This document shows positions 29,487 to 42,666 of a DNA stretch of 64,000 nucleotides, one piece after another (positions within the stretch are counted from its first letter, which is position 1; each line of letters begins with the position of its first letter). The notes under the pieces were generated by a model. That model saw only the letters and a list, made by a program, of their open reading frames with translations, ran no database searches and was not told where the DNA came from. This DNA is from Balanoglossus misakiensis (lineage: Eukaryota; Hemichordata): positions 10,788,001 to 10,852,000 of the forward strand of contig CM082579.2 in NCBI GenBank assembly GCA_040954595.2, given 5' to 3'. A program made the position numbers and the translations under genes.

Positions 29487-32400
29487 CTTGCATAATGACA
29501 AAGATAACATTTCACTCTCCATGTTTTCAGACTGTAAATCAAATCTTCGTCTCCTGATATTGAAGGCTGACAATGTTCCATCGCCACTGTTGAGTAAATT
29601 AGAGACATTTTCAACTCCCGCATTTTGAAGTTTTCCATTGTCAAAATCTACCCAACAACCACACTGAATGTTTTTGTATATATTCTAAATGCACTATTAA
29701 AGGGACAATTAGTCTCTCTATCGCTGCCCCTTTCCCATTAATTATGTTTGATACAAGACACCGTTTATGTTATTCTACATGTGGATATATAGTTAATCAA
29801 CGTTTAACCACACACAACTGCCTCCCAACTTGTAGACACAAGAGTGAAGAACTCACCAAAATGAATAATCGGTGTTAACCACTTATTCATTTTGGCGAGA
29901 TTTTGACTCTCATATATCCTACAAACAGGATGGAAATTGTGTGTAATTGAACGTTATTCACTATATATCCACATGTAGAATAGCATAAACAATGTCTTGT
30001 ATCAAACATAATTAATGGAAAAAGGGCAGCGAGAGTGAGACTTTGTTCCTTTAAAACTTTTGAATGGCCAGCTGGGTACCAACACAATCTCCGTCTGCAG
30101 TTTCACCTCACTTTTTACAATGACAGACAATTGCAATTCAAAATGGATTTCTTTTTCAACATCACCAAGCATATAAAGCTCCAACAGACGTAATCATCAC
30201 AGAAAAATCTGATATTCAACAACCAATTGAGAGGTTTCGCTACACAACATTTGCAAAATGAAAACTAGTGGCAAATACAAGACATGATGACTACACCAAT
30301 TAAAAACAAAATGTACCTAAGGTATATGTACATGTACTTCAAATACTGGCGATATGGCCAAGCGCAGGTCAAATGAATGCTACCACAGAAATGGGTAATG
30401 TGTAAATAAAAGATGACTACACACTGAGACTCTCATACTGACCATAAATGACATATAAATTGCCCATCACTATGTTTACAAATCACAGTGGATAGTGGGG
30501 GGGGGGGGGGTTACCTTGTTGCAAGCAGGATCTTTTTACCATTATCTATAACCATATCACTGATAAATTCTTCTGTCTCTTTCATTTCCATGATTGGTTT
30601 GTCTTTCCTCAAATCCCACAACTTGAAGTCAGAAGATGAAATATAAAAGGATATAAAAGGAACAGTTTAAAAGAAAAGAAAAGGTTGTACCTGAGGTAAA
30701 ACTTGACTATTACATATTTCATGATTTATGTGACTAATGTTTTGAAAGAAATTGCCAAAACTGTGATTGATGGTCACTTCGTTGCTGGGTGTTATCACAA
30801 CTTCATGGCTGTAACCATGGAGAAGTGTTCAATCATGTTCCACATTTTCACAAAGCATGGAGACCACCTCAAATTTGATGTCTTTACGTTATTTTTATGA
30901 AGATTTGTGAGTTAAAGATCAGTAACACGATGTTGACTTTTTATACAAAGTGCCTGTCATGGTGCTTGTTCCTTGTTGAAAAAAAAAATTTCTTTTACAG
31001 GTGATACAGTGGTACAGAGTTATCTTAGTTCTATGTTAGTCTCAATTTAAAATGCAAACAAATCATCATCTAAAGTTCACATTGTTTTCTCATTTCAAGT
31101 GATGCTGATGTGAATTCCATTACTGCACTTACTTTAAGGTGGCCATCATCATCTCCTGTTGCAATCATATTTTCATCAATGACAAGCAAAGAGTAGATTG
31201 GGCATTCGTGGGCTTTTTTAAACTTTTGTTTCACTTCTCCAGTGGTTACATCTACGACTTTGAAAGACTTGTCTTTTGATGCAGTGCACAGACCTTGAGG
31301 AATGACAAAACAAAAATGATTCAGTTCAGTTCAATGGTTCCTGTTGCTGTCTCTTTAAAGGCTATAGATCATCTCACACACACGCGCGTAACTTCCCAGC
31401 AAATTTTCCGTTCGATGCATTCAAATAGTGGACTGCCTTCGCTTCCTTCCATATTTCATGCGCACTGTATAAGTAGATTCTGGTTTTGTACCTCCTTTTC
31501 ACCCAAGCTGGTGTCTTTTCCCGATCTCCGACACAGATTATGGTCGCCGCCATCTTCTCTGTTGTTAGGACAGAGCACTGCCTTATGGGATTGACTGTTC
31601 ACTAAACAATGAATGTTCATGCAGACATCCGGCATGATGACAGTCTTGTCGTTTGTCGTTTATAATACTTACTGTTCCCATCTTCTGTAAAGACAATAGC
31701 ACGACAGGATTTTTTGTGATGTGATAAAGTCAAAATGTTGCTGTTTTCCTCTAAAGAGTAGGAGTATCTGCAACAGTGAAAACAGAAACTGGGTTATTTG
31801 ATTACCACTAGGTCAAAATGTCCAATTTTTTCCTCAAGATGGATTTTTGGTGGTGATGGTGGTGGTGGTATGCATCTGGCACAGACACTTTAAGAAAGTT
31901 GACTTAAATTGTCATTAATAATACGCCCACCCTCCAGTACTTGAGTACCTTCAGTAGTCAACTTTAATTAACTCTTAACGTAATATCTTAATGACCACTT
32001 GTTCAATAACGGTCCGGATCAGACTCAGATAATACTTATAATACTTACAAGAGTACACTGCCATCAATTTGTCCACTTGCCAGGATTTCTTTTGTAGGAT
32101 GAGCACTTAAACAGAGAACAACCTCTTCACAATCGATTGTCTTTGGAACAACAATTGTCTAAAAAAAAGAAGCAAAAAAGATGTGTGTTTTTTACTTGTA
32201 AAAAGCATTGTCCAGATTTTAATGAGGTCTAACAAACCTACAGGTAATGAGCAAAATAGTCTAGAATCTATCCGTTCGTAGTCGCATTCACCCTAGGTGA
32301 ATGCGACTACGAACGGATAGATTCTAGACTATGAGCAAAATTGAGAGGCGGCAAACAACTTAATTAGTTAAGAATCTTTTGAAAGACAAAAAATGCCAAG

Positions 32401-32726
32401 CAACTTCATCATCACCACCACCACCACCACCACCACCATCACCATCATCATCATCACCATCATCATCATCAGGGGGTGACGGGTGTACCCTCTTTCGAAC
32501 TGAACTGAACCAGTATCAGAAGTCAATACGACATGTACAATGTCCATAAGCCCAGAAAAGGAAGGTGTAGAGTGGCATGAGATTCTATGAAAACAAACTC
32601 GCAAGTCTTAAGCGGTCCCGCATTTACGCTGACTATCATTCAATCAAATAATGGAAAGTGGAGGATGTCTATGGTAAAATTGAATAGTCAACATTGATCA
32701 CGTTGTCTCACCTCGGAGGTTGCCAT
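29487..32726 (-). CDS. WDR55: WD repeat protein 55, N-terminal half only
   Basis: Six exons in one frame: 32726-32712, 32158-32049, 31767-31673, 31293-31133, 30621-30515 and 29586-29487, giving 196 residues where the human protein has about 383. Recognisable blocks are VVLCLSAHPTKEILASGQID, SCRAIVFTEDG, VCTASKDKSFKVVDVTTGEV (phase-adjusted), YSLLVIDENMIATGDDDGHL, LWDLRKD and SGDGTLSAFNIRRRRFDL, all typical of WDR55 beta-propeller blades. The protein works in nucleolar ribosome biogenesis. The ATG sits in a CCAAGATGGCAACC context. The last exon ends with a normal donor, but the remaining blades and C-terminal tail are missing: the transposon tandem begins 125 bp downstream and ZFAND2B follows. 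Confidence 0.92.
29695..30060. repeat. Large palindromic repeat element
   Basis: About 180-bp arms run from GTCTCTCT...CATTAATTATG (about 29710) to CCAAAATGAATAATCGG and back in reverse complement to CATAATTAATGG...CAGCGAGAGTGAGACTTTG (about 30045). A single-arm relative is at 52850-53050. It lies in a WDR55 intron. Confidence 0.7.
30496..30510 (+). repeat. Poly(G) run in WDR55 intron
   Basis: A run of about 14 G starts near 30497, four bases from the WDR55 donor at 30510-30514 (minus-strand poly(C) within the intron start). Confidence 0.7.
31359..31604. mobile_element. TTAA MITE (family AGC), truncated copy
   Basis: The left TTAA is at 31355-31358 and the body matches the 12469 copy up to about 31604 (ACTGTTCACTAAAC), where it stops before the right inverted repeat. 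The minus strand keeps AAGATGGCGGCGACC. Confidence 0.7.
32257..32331. mobile_element. Short hairpin insertion 2, perfect arms, 9-bp flanking duplication
   Basis: The 36-bp arms 32257-32292 and 32296-32331 are perfect reverse complements around the loop CTA; the tips read TAGTCTAG. TGAGCAAAA flanks it at 32248-32256 and 32332-32340. It lies in WDR55 intron 1. Confidence 0.85.
32403..32472 (+). repeat. CAT/CAC microsatellite
   Basis: Trinucleotide repeats CATCACCACCACC and CATCATCATC over about 70 bp in WDR55 intron 1. Confidence 0.9.
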
Positions 32727-33343
32727 CTTGGAATAGTTTGTTGAGATTTCATGTCTCCACTGAATGTAGTCCTCACGATATCAGAATCAAAAGTGTGTGT
32801 ACGGTGTACGTTTATGTCACGTTGCACTTCGACTGTAAGCAACGACATGTTTTGATATCATAATTGTATAATCATATCAACGAAGCCAATTTTACTGATA
32901 AATTAGCCATATAACGGAAAGTTTAACAGAGATAGATGTATTTGAAATTCAATCTGATTCTGATTCGAATGCTAATCGATGTTATGGTTGCAGGCATGCA
33001 GTTGAACATTATGCAAAACCCGGGCAAAATAAGTTTCATCGCAAGTGACATTTCACTTTTCTGAGCTTATTGCATTAGGTCACAATTTCATCCTTTTGTG
33101 GCCGCGCGTCTCGGGACCGCGCCTGCCTGACCGCGGGTCCCAGCTGCAGCAGCTGACCTGACCTGGCAACCCTGGATGACCCCACAAGTTCATCAACCTT
33201 TTTAAGGTGAGTGAAATACAAACAAACGAACCCACCTAATCCAGTTAGAGGTCGGCGTTCCACTTTACAGACGCTAGTAAAGGTATCCCGGGCCCCGGTT
33301 AGTGTGGAGTGACCGTGGTTGTATTCCCGAATTTATTCACACT
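32727..33343. promoter_or_regulatory. Divergent intergenic region between WDR55 and PGAP2
   Basis: The start codons are 617 bp apart and point outward. A GC- and CpG-rich core at about 33098-33165 contains an inverted repeat GGGACCGCG / CGCGGGTCCC. It probably works as a bidirectional promoter; this is inference. Confidence 0.45.
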
Positions 33344-36299
33344 ATGGTTCCCAAACCAAAACAGCTGTCCGTACAACCCGAAGGCCTACTTCGGTGGCCT
33401 GCTTGGAAGATTGCCGCCTTGACATCGGGGCTACCGCTTTTTTCGTTTGTTATATGCGTGGCGATTAGTTTTGCCTACAATTTTGACAAATCGGTTTCGA
33501 CTCACTGCAATGTAAGTTGATGAATCCTCTCTTCAGTTCAAATTCATTGACAAGACACACACTATGTTAATACTGTACATTGTGATTATACATTTATATG
33601 TGAGCAAGTTAAATAATACTCGGGTGCCACACCCGTTTATTAACCCGCCAATTTGCACAAGTACACAGCATCGTGCACATGGGTACTAGAATCCCCGCAA
33701 ATTCAAAATGTGTCGCCTGTCGACTTAAGCTGGGATAAGGAGCCATTGGGGCTTTTATAGTATTTTCATGATAATCAAGGAAGAGCACTGAACTCTTTTC
33801 AAAGATTAAAGTTGTATCATTATACACATGATGACAGACAATGAGGGCAACAGTGTATTTTGATGACCGAGGGCGCTGCTAGTCACAACTAAAACAGTCT
33901 TGTTTTCCCGAGGGCAAACATGTCCATCATCATGTGTTTTATAACACACCAAACAAGACACACACCACATCCAGGCAACAATACTGGGCAGAAACCGATC
34001 GAAATGATGCCCTAGGGAACAGTTCGAAATGACTAAGGTCACGTGACGGCGGTTTGACGAATCACGATCGAGGGTTCACTGCATGGTGTGTTATAATTCT
34101 TTACATCTCCACTCACAACTACCTATTACTGTTTCTACTTTACAGGTAGCAAACTATCTACCCACTGTAAGTGCAGCCATTTCCCTGACACCTCAGCGTT
34201 ACATATGGAGATTCGGTATCGCTCTACACACAACTCCCAGGTTGATGTGGACAGCTATTTATTACGACAACTACAAGAAGACTGGATGTCCCAATCCGTT
34301 TCCATGGTTTCTATGGTTATGTCGATTGGCTCTGCTTCTCCAAACGGTTGAAGTCTTATCTTTGCTTGGACTTACTGTGGTTGCATCGAGGGAGTACAAA
34401 GGTGAGTGGTCCAAAACATATCACTGATGCCCTCCTGTAGAGTATTGCCCTAAATTGAAAGATTCATTTTCAAGCATGTCATGTTCATTAGTGAATATTG
34501 CCAAGCTGTACAGTGTATAAACAATGCAAGGTGAAGACCATACATGTAGTAATCAGTGGTGCTCGTACCCATCGTATAGAGTGACAAAAGCACTAAGCTT
34601 GGCACTTTTCCCATTTAAAGTTGATGAAGCCGTAGAATGCAAATTTTTGTCCTTTTTTGAAGTTTTACATGGCCCATAGGCACTATGGTTTTTCCTGTGT
34701 AACCAAAGCCAATGCTCACACCAATGTAAAAATCAGCCTTGATTCATTTTTTCCTTTAAAAAAAAAACACCTGTGAAAACACCTGTGACATGTATGATAT
34801 AAATACTGGATGAACAACTACATTTACAGCTGCCCATGAAAATTTCTTCATCACATTCATGGTGACATCGCTTGTTTATATGCTACTTGCATGTATACAA
34901 CATTTCCTGTCAAAGAAAAAGTCATGGAGTGACTTTCAGCTTCATGTAAGTAGTGCCAGTCTTTGCAACATTTGAATTCCATCTTTAGATATACCAGCTT
35001 TCTACTACATTTACTACAAGATCAGCAATTTGAATCAGTTGCAGAACACATTGTTCTGATGATTTGGTCCTTGATTTTCTATAGTAGTGTCAGGTTTTAA
35101 AATTTGTGCAAGAGTTACATATTTTTGGTGTATCCAATTTGCATAACTGTAGGGGAGTGTGAGGAACAACTAGAACTGCCCCCTTGCAAGGTGCATAATT
35201 AAGAAGAATTAAATTATAGATATTTCTACAAGAGGAAATATTGTACTTGAAGTGAATAATACTTGAGATAAGTCCAGTCCACATTTCTATCTCTTTGACA
35301 ACATCCGTCTTTACGACTAAATGTTTGGGGGTTTTTTTTCTACAATTTCAGGAGCGGCAACAGCAGTTCAGACTTGTGGGCCTCTTTCTTGTCAACATTT
35401 CCTCTTTTTTCATCAGTCTTTATTTCTACTTCCGACATAATTGGTACTGTGAACCCGGCAGTAAGTATAACATTTCAAACGAAAAACAGATTAGTAGATA
35501 ATGAAATACATGTACTGTAAAATACTTTATTTTCACGAGTTAAAACTTTCGCGATATCGAGAGAGGCCACTGTTTCGTGAGTATTAATTTTCATGTTCTC
35601 TTACTTCATTCACTGCATCGTTATCTTACACAAAAATTACGCGACTTTTTATTTTCACGCTATTTTGGCTCTCGCGTATTTCGCGAAAATTTATTGCTCG
35701 CAAAAATAAAGTGTTTTACAGTATCACAACAGTATACACATAGTGACTGGCCATGAGCGTAACAGCACCTGTCTGACTGCACATTGTCATCTCACAAATA
35801 TGGATGAAGTGTGTTATAATCTCCAATGTCACTGGGCAATTCATGCAGCAGAACATCAAAAGTTTGCCAAAATTTACTTTTCAAGTAATGCTTCCATACA
35901 CTCACTGTCCTACAATCACAAAATTAAGCCTTTTCTGGGGAAGTTTGAATTATGGTGATCTAGCTGCAAAAATTCTTATCTGTCACAAAAATTAAAGTTT
36001 ATATAAAAGTCTCATTGGTTCCTTATTCATGATGACTAGGGAAATACAAGCAGGCTGCAGGCAGATGGAACTTGTCATCCTGTCAATGCCAAGTTCACCT
36101 GAGTGCACTTTTTTTAAAATCATAGTCTCACTGAACTCTCTGGTCTATTTTTCCTTTTTTTTCAGTTTACAGCATCTATGCATTCTTTGAATATTTGGTG
36201 ATTACATCCAATATTGGTTTTCATGTAGCCGAAGCATATGAACTCTTCAAGAAAGAATTCATTGTTGGAGCCGTCAGGGTGGAACTCAAGACACAGTAA
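33344..36299 (+). CDS. PGAP2: PGAP2-like post-GPI attachment factor (FRAG1 family)
   Basis: Five exons, 33344-33511, 34146-34401, 34830-34945, 35352-35460 and 36166-36299, encode 260 residues, close to human PGAP2 (about 254). Conserved blocks are THCNVANYLPTVSAAI, TPQRYIWRFGIALHTTPR, YFYFRHNWYCEPG and YSIYAFFEYLVITSNIGFH. Several hydrophobic membrane helices are visible, the first at residues about 22-44. PGAP2 acts in the Golgi in fatty-acid remodelling of GPI anchors. An in-frame ATG at 33302 would add 14 residues; I prefer 33344 by comparison of N-terminal length. A paralogue (PGAP2L) is a possible alternative name. A TTAA MITE begins about 20 bp after the stop. Confidence 0.92.
35513..35723. 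mobile_element. CGCGAAA palindromic MITE, copy 1
   Basis: It begins TACTGTAAAATACTTTATTTT and ends AAATAAAGTGTTTTACAGTA. Inner blocks GATATCGAGAGAGGCCACTG and GGCTCTCGCGTATTTCGCG recur in all copies. The tips are TACTGTAAAA / TTTTACAGTA. No ORF. It is in a PGAP2 intron. Confidence 0.85.
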
Positions 36300-36320
36300 C
36301 ATTTGTGCTGACATATTTAA

Positions 36321-36651
36321 ATGGCGTCGATCGTCTTATGCGCATGTGCCAAACCAGAGACTCTGGTTTAAAATATTATATACTGTCAATGCCAAAACGC
36401 AGTGTGCTGTCCTAACCGACAAGATGGTGGCGACCATAGTCTGTGTCAGAGATCAGGGAAAAGTCAGCAAATTGGATGTAAAGAAGAGACAAACCAAAAA
36501 TCTACTTGTACAGTGCGCATGAAATATGGAAAGAAGCAGAGACAGTCCACTACCTGAATGCGTCAAACACAAAATTTGCAGAACATTTGGATTGGATTTA
36601 TTGTCTGTACTCACAAAATCATGCACATGTGCATAAAACGATCATCGGCCT
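36321..36651. mobile_element. TTAA MITE (family AGC), diverged copy
   Basis: TTAA at 36317-36320 and 36652-36655. Orientation is opposite to the 12469 copy (here AAGATGGTGGCGACC reads on the plus strand at 36420). It lies in the probable 3' UTR of PGAP2. Confidence 0.65.
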
Positions 36652-37587
36652 TTAATGTGGACAGGGTTAAACTTTCATCTTTCCCACAGATCCCTATTTG
36701 AATGCACTGAACTGTCAAAGCTGGAACTTTTTCTATGTTTTCAGTGTTTTTGTTTTGTGTATCTTCTACAGATTTTTGTTCAAATCCCTAGATCGTAATT
36801 AAATATCCAGTATGTAGCTCATCTTTAAACACACTATGTGTGTGGGTGTCTAGCCAGCATTGTTATTGTGGAAAATTTGAATTCAAGTCCGGACTAGAAT
36901 TAATTTGTCAACAATAACAATAGTCGTTACACATATAGAGGCTATGTTGACAAGTGGAGTTCTGCGTGTATTAGCATGCTGTTCATAGTAGAACAAGAAA
37001 TTGCATTTGATACACAGAGCAAAACTCCTGGAAATACAGCCAAAAGTTACAGCTAATGTCCCTTTAAAGAGACTGAACTGTTTTACCTTTGTTTTTAGTG
37101 CTACTTCGAAAATGTACACAGAGTACCAACAAAAAAACATTCACGCATAATAACATGGCTTTATCAAGCACTTCAAACTGTAAAGTTACCAGATATTTTA
37201 TGACTACATCTGCAGAATCAGAACTGATCCATTGGTAATGGAGTCTGAACTTTTTCCTGATCTGGGATGGAAAGTATTCTGGCCCAATGTCAGTGTTTGT
37301 TTGTTTTGTTTGTTTGTTTTGTTCTGTAGATTAGTTGCAGTTTCTTGTTGGAATTCTTTAAACATGATGAAATGTACAGTGTTTTCTTGATCCAAATAAT
37401 TAATGAAGTTTTAAATGGACAGTTTTCATAAATTCTATTAGGAGATTTTAAACTGCTTATTGTGTTTGTATGTTTTCTACATTTTATATACAGCCAGTTT
37501 TATTGGTAATGCGCTGAAAGTTACAATGATTTGTATGTTACTGTTCAGATTTACAAGAATCATTTTGTTGATTATTTTTTTATTTAA

Positions 37588-37969
37588 GGATGTACGCGCA
37601 GAACATAAACAGGCAAACTGCGCGCACTCGTCTTTTCCCCATAGGATTACATTGATAATCGCTAGAAAACAAACTTCTACTATTGTCATTTTCACAAAAT
37701 TTTATACATAGCTCAGTCCAGCAAATATAAATTCATTGGTCAAATAAAATATAGGGGTCACCGCGCTCTTTTTTAAGATAAATTGCATTAAAAAATTTGC
37801 CCATAGACAAACCATTGGTGAAAAATGCTGAGTCAGCAGTTTTCTTCTATTATTGACTTAATTCATGGCTACGTATTTCAAAAACAAGCGTGGTGACCCC
37901 TATATTTTATCACGGATTTTCATTATACATACACAGGATAATACTTTCAATTTTGACGAACGTACATCC
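37588..37969. mobile_element. TTAA MITE with GGATGTACG ends
   Basis: TTAA at 37584-37587 and 37970-37973, with inverted tips GGATGTACG / CGTACATCC. A second inverted pair, AAATATAGGGGTCACC and GGTGACCCCTATATTT, lies inside. About 380 bp without a credible ORF. Confidence 0.7.
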
Positions 37970-40900
37970 TTAAATATTGAGTGCGTGTCTGATACATATG
38001 ATATGTGCAATCAATACTGAAAAACTCCTAAGTGTAATCAAATCTACAGTATTTTGAGATTTTGTATAATTAATCTAATTTTTTTTAATCATTTGTAGAC
38101 CCCCCTAAGAACTCTATTACACAAACTCAATAATCTTGCATCTTGACTTCAGGGAATGTGGAGCTGCCTAAAGGATCTTAATTAATTAAGTAATTAATTT
38201 TGCCATTGTATCCTTTTGGAATTTACAATATTTTATCAAGAAATGTTTTTTTGGGTGATATTTTTCAATGATCTTGCAATCAGTAGTTGTAGAATAAATA
38301 GCAATGTACCAGGAAGACAAAAAGCCAATGCTTAAGAAACACATCAGTTTTGATTGTTTGAATGAGGGGATCTTTCATGATGTCATACTCTAGTAGGTTA
38401 TCAGAGGTCAGGGTTCAAATTGTAAGCTGTCTTGTTTTTAAAAGGAAACTGAAAAAGCATGATAAGGGGATTTACCAACTTCAAATAATATTTTTGATTG
38501 GTCACTACCTGATTGTAATTTCAATCTAAATTTTACATATTTAGCTGCATACCTGAAATTTGCATGTCATCATGATTTTATCTCAATTTTAAAACGATTT
38601 TAAAATAGTGAACATTGTTCTTGCCCATACAAATGTAAAACTTGGTTACTCCTATAAAATGGGGATTTTAATGTTGGTAGGCATACTGTGTTGACATGTT
38701 TGTCAAGTCTTTGATATGCATAGTAATAATTTTTTATACAACTTCTGCATGTGTAAAGGCATTATGCTAAATGGATCATGTGTTAAGGCATATTGTTAGA
38801 TATTGTAGTTTTTATATGAATTCAGGCATGAATATTTTTGATATGCATATTTTGATTTTTGTACTGATGTGGATATTATTACAAAAATATTTTAAAGTTT
38901 GATGCTGAATGTGATAAAGCAATGTTTTTCACACTATTTGACATGATGATATCACAAGTTTGATGTGAATAAATGATTAAACCACTGTTTTGATAAAGTC
39001 GTTTCAATGATATTGCCTATCGGACAAAATTTGACACACATATACACAGTGTATCTCATAGATTTGATCTCAAATTACGTGCTGTTTTTAATCTGCATAC
39101 CAAGTTTCAAGCAAACTGACTATCGATCGATACAAGCAGTTTACTATGAGAAAAAATTACAACAAATGACAAAAATATCCTCAAAAGACAGCAATGCTAT
39201 TTTTGTCCTCATTTGAGGAAATCCAAATGGTTGCTGGCAATTTGAAAACTAAAATTCAGACCAACTAGTAGACATGGTGATTTTGAGGGGCTTTTGCAGT
39301 TGGCACACAAATCATCAGACAGGGCGCCTCCAATGTCCACACAATCAATGATCATTACAACTTTGTGAACTGTGGTGGCGCTCTAACTACTGCACACGAC
39401 ATGGAGTCTGTTGGGGAATGGCAACGAGGCTGATTGGGATAATATGTATAAACACAATCTGATTAAAATCAGATGTAGGGAACGGCTTGGTATAAACATG
39501 CCTGTATACAGTTGCCATTTTCATTTATTCATTCTTCCTTCCTTCCTTTTTTTCGTTAACCAGTGTGATGGTCAGGTAGACAATGATCATTCTAACTTGT
39601 TCATATTATCCAAATATCAAATAAATAACACGCATCCATTATGGTAACATATATATGAAAATTAGCATCCTTATTGTTCAACCGCAAATTTTATATGTGA
39701 GATCTTGGAATAGAAAATATGTCTGACAGCTGTACGGTTGTAGTTTCCGTTTGAAACGTGTTCGTACTTTAAACATATAATGTATTTCTTTTCGGACGAT
39801 AAACGGAAGGTATAAAAACAGACAAAATACGATGCATGACGTCAAGTTTCGTCGGACCTTGACACTGGCATATTAATGCCAAATTCTACCGGCGTTCATA
39901 TCGCCTATCTCTTCATCGATGTCTTGTCTAGTGTTTAGTAGGCCCACAACCTTTAAAGTCGTTATCGATTAATGAGTCTTTAATGTTCCAATACAACTAA
40001 CAGCATCCTGGTGTGGTGTCCTTGATGTGTGTGTGTAGATATTCCAAGTTTGACCATTGCATTGTTTCACCGACTTTTTAAATCTTCGCGTCGTTATTTT
40101 TGAATTTTGTATGACCACACTGATTTAATGATACATTAGGTATGATACTGAGGCTAAAAACGGCCAATGCATTCTACAGAATTATGCTGTTGTTTTTTCG
40201 TTTATATTACTATATCGATTGGTATAAATGAGATTTTCTTGATACACTGTTATGTAGGCTACACAGTATGGAATTCTCCGCGGGTCAAACACACAACCAC
40301 AATTTGTGGTGTAAACATCCCGCCATATTATGAGAGAGTGGTTTGGCTGTTTGCCCGATCTTTGCCGCAAACGGAAACTAACACTTGTCAATTTGGCTCA
40401 AAACCAACGTTCTCACTCCTAACTTCCAATATTGTTTCGGGCCTCAAAGCCGTATTTAGTATATGTTACAAACGGCCAACAGAAAGCAACGTACAAAGGA
40501 GCAATCCATATATTTGATATCGGGGGCTGGAGGATTTTCGAAACAGGAAATTATTGCCAACCAACTTTGGGGGAAAAAAACAATTGTCTCTGCAAACGAA
40601 AAACAGAGAATGTCTTCACGGAATGCCAACAATTGCTTGCGATGAGTTCCGCGCGACATCTTCGCCCACTAAGGTCTTGCTCTATTTTTCAGTGATCTCC
40701 GGAGATGTCGCCTACAAGTTCAACGGTATTTGTCTCATTAGTGACGCTGCACACTCTATTTCTTGTTAGTTTTATTGCAAAATAAGTCAAATACCGGGGT
40801 CAAGTATTAGTGAATGAGTATACCACGTTGTATACCGTAGCGAGAGACGAAGACTTCACAAAAGAACCAGTTTTCTGCGCCTCACTGGTTTTCATTATGG

Positions 40901-42666
40901 CACATGACCTACAGTCACTTGATGAAGTGAAGCCTGTGAAATGTACATTCTGTATTTAAATAATCTACAAGAAATCACTTTACTGAGGTGGTTCATCTCT
41001 ACAAATAAGAATATATGCGTTTTCTTTGCTGTGCATGTTTTTTTTCTGCAGATGCAAAACCCAGTAAATTATGTATATGGTGTTTTACTTGTGACCCATA
41101 TTGACAAGAGCGAATAATAGCGTAGTGCATCAACTATATCAAAGGAATTTCCTTCAAAACAACACTTGGTCGAAAAGTAACGATAAAGTTGCATTTCCTC
41201 CTAGCCCCTCAATATAAAATGGTTGTCCCCTATTAAATCGTAACCTACGTATAGTACAGTCTATCGGCAAGTTGCCAATATTCCAGTAAACTGCTGGTGT
41301 ATTACATGCATATCATATGCCGAAGCTATGGCACCCACGGAATCTTTCTCTCCTCCAATGCATTTCGTGAATGGGCTGATAATTAAAACGGGACGTGGAG
41401 TTAAATTTACGACAAACCTTGCCAAGTTTCAAATAACCTCGGATCTAGTGTAATGACGTAGGAAAATAGGACGAGGTTCATTGAACGACAACTAGATTTC
41501 GCGAACAGCGCGTCAGTGGTGATCTTCTGAAAGCGGTAGACAATTTAAGGATTTACTTGACCTCGGCCAAGTTCAAGTGTTTTTCCTTTCGAGATTGTTT
41601 CGACCTTTAAGAAGATATCCAGTACGCAGCACACCCCACCGGAATACCAAATGAATATTGAAGTACGTCTTTCAATCGATATGTTTTGCCAATTTGTATG
41701 CCAAACTTTTCAAATGCAAATTTCATTGTCAGAGTTTTTTTTTTGATTACTTTTGCTTTAATTTTATGTAAGCGGACGCGAAATTTTCTCCTTGTTTAGT
41801 GTGATTATGTTTGTCTGTGTCATGTGTGAGTCTATATAAGAACAAAGTTAAAGGGAAGGGGTCGTCGCGCCGCGTGGGTGTCCCCCTTCATGAGAATATG
41901 TCCTCCCATACCAGCACAAACCTCACTGCAGTTGCCACGACCTACTAGGATCTTCAGTTGCTGTCATGCCCGGTCTACTTGGTAAAATATTTTCATGGTT
42001 CAACTCCTAGTAAGATTTAAACAATTCCATATGTCTATTCATTGGCGTTTTCTCTTTTATGATTTGGTGAGTTAGTGAAGGTATGGATACGAAACGCCTC
42101 CACAATACACCAGACTGGGTTATGAGGGCGCAGTACCCAGTGCCAATCATTGCTGGATGATGAGGTGATGAGAATCCAGCAGGACCAACCCGATCTATTC
42201 AGTCAAAGACCGTAAATTCAAATTTAAGATTTCCAATAACTTGGCATCAATACCATTTTATTTAATATTACTTCATCAGAAGGCGATATTAAAACAATCA
42301 TTACATTTTGTGTGAAAATACAAAATTTATCGTTACTGCATGTCTTCTACAAACGAGAGTTTTAACTCATTTTGGAACGGGTTCCTAGGAATATCGAGTA
42401 CTTAAATGGACAATTTATCTGGTGCCAACCAGGAAAGTTATGAAAATAAGAAATATATCCCAAATAAATCAGCTTTTAAATTTCGTGGACAAATTTAATC
42501 TCTGGCATGTCTAAGACATGATTATAGAAGATTTTTTACGTACTGATTCCGTACGTTGTGTCAATGAGGCTCACAACTTGGGTGGCAATCTTTCATACTC
42601 ACTCACCCTGCTGAACGGACTAAACCCATGAATACTTACTTCATCATTTTATGTTTGGTCAATACC

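Noticed and set aside
40167-40769. Cluster of short ORFs up to 116 codons
   Set aside because: Several frames on both strands are open at once, and no motif, splice pattern or signal supports any of them.
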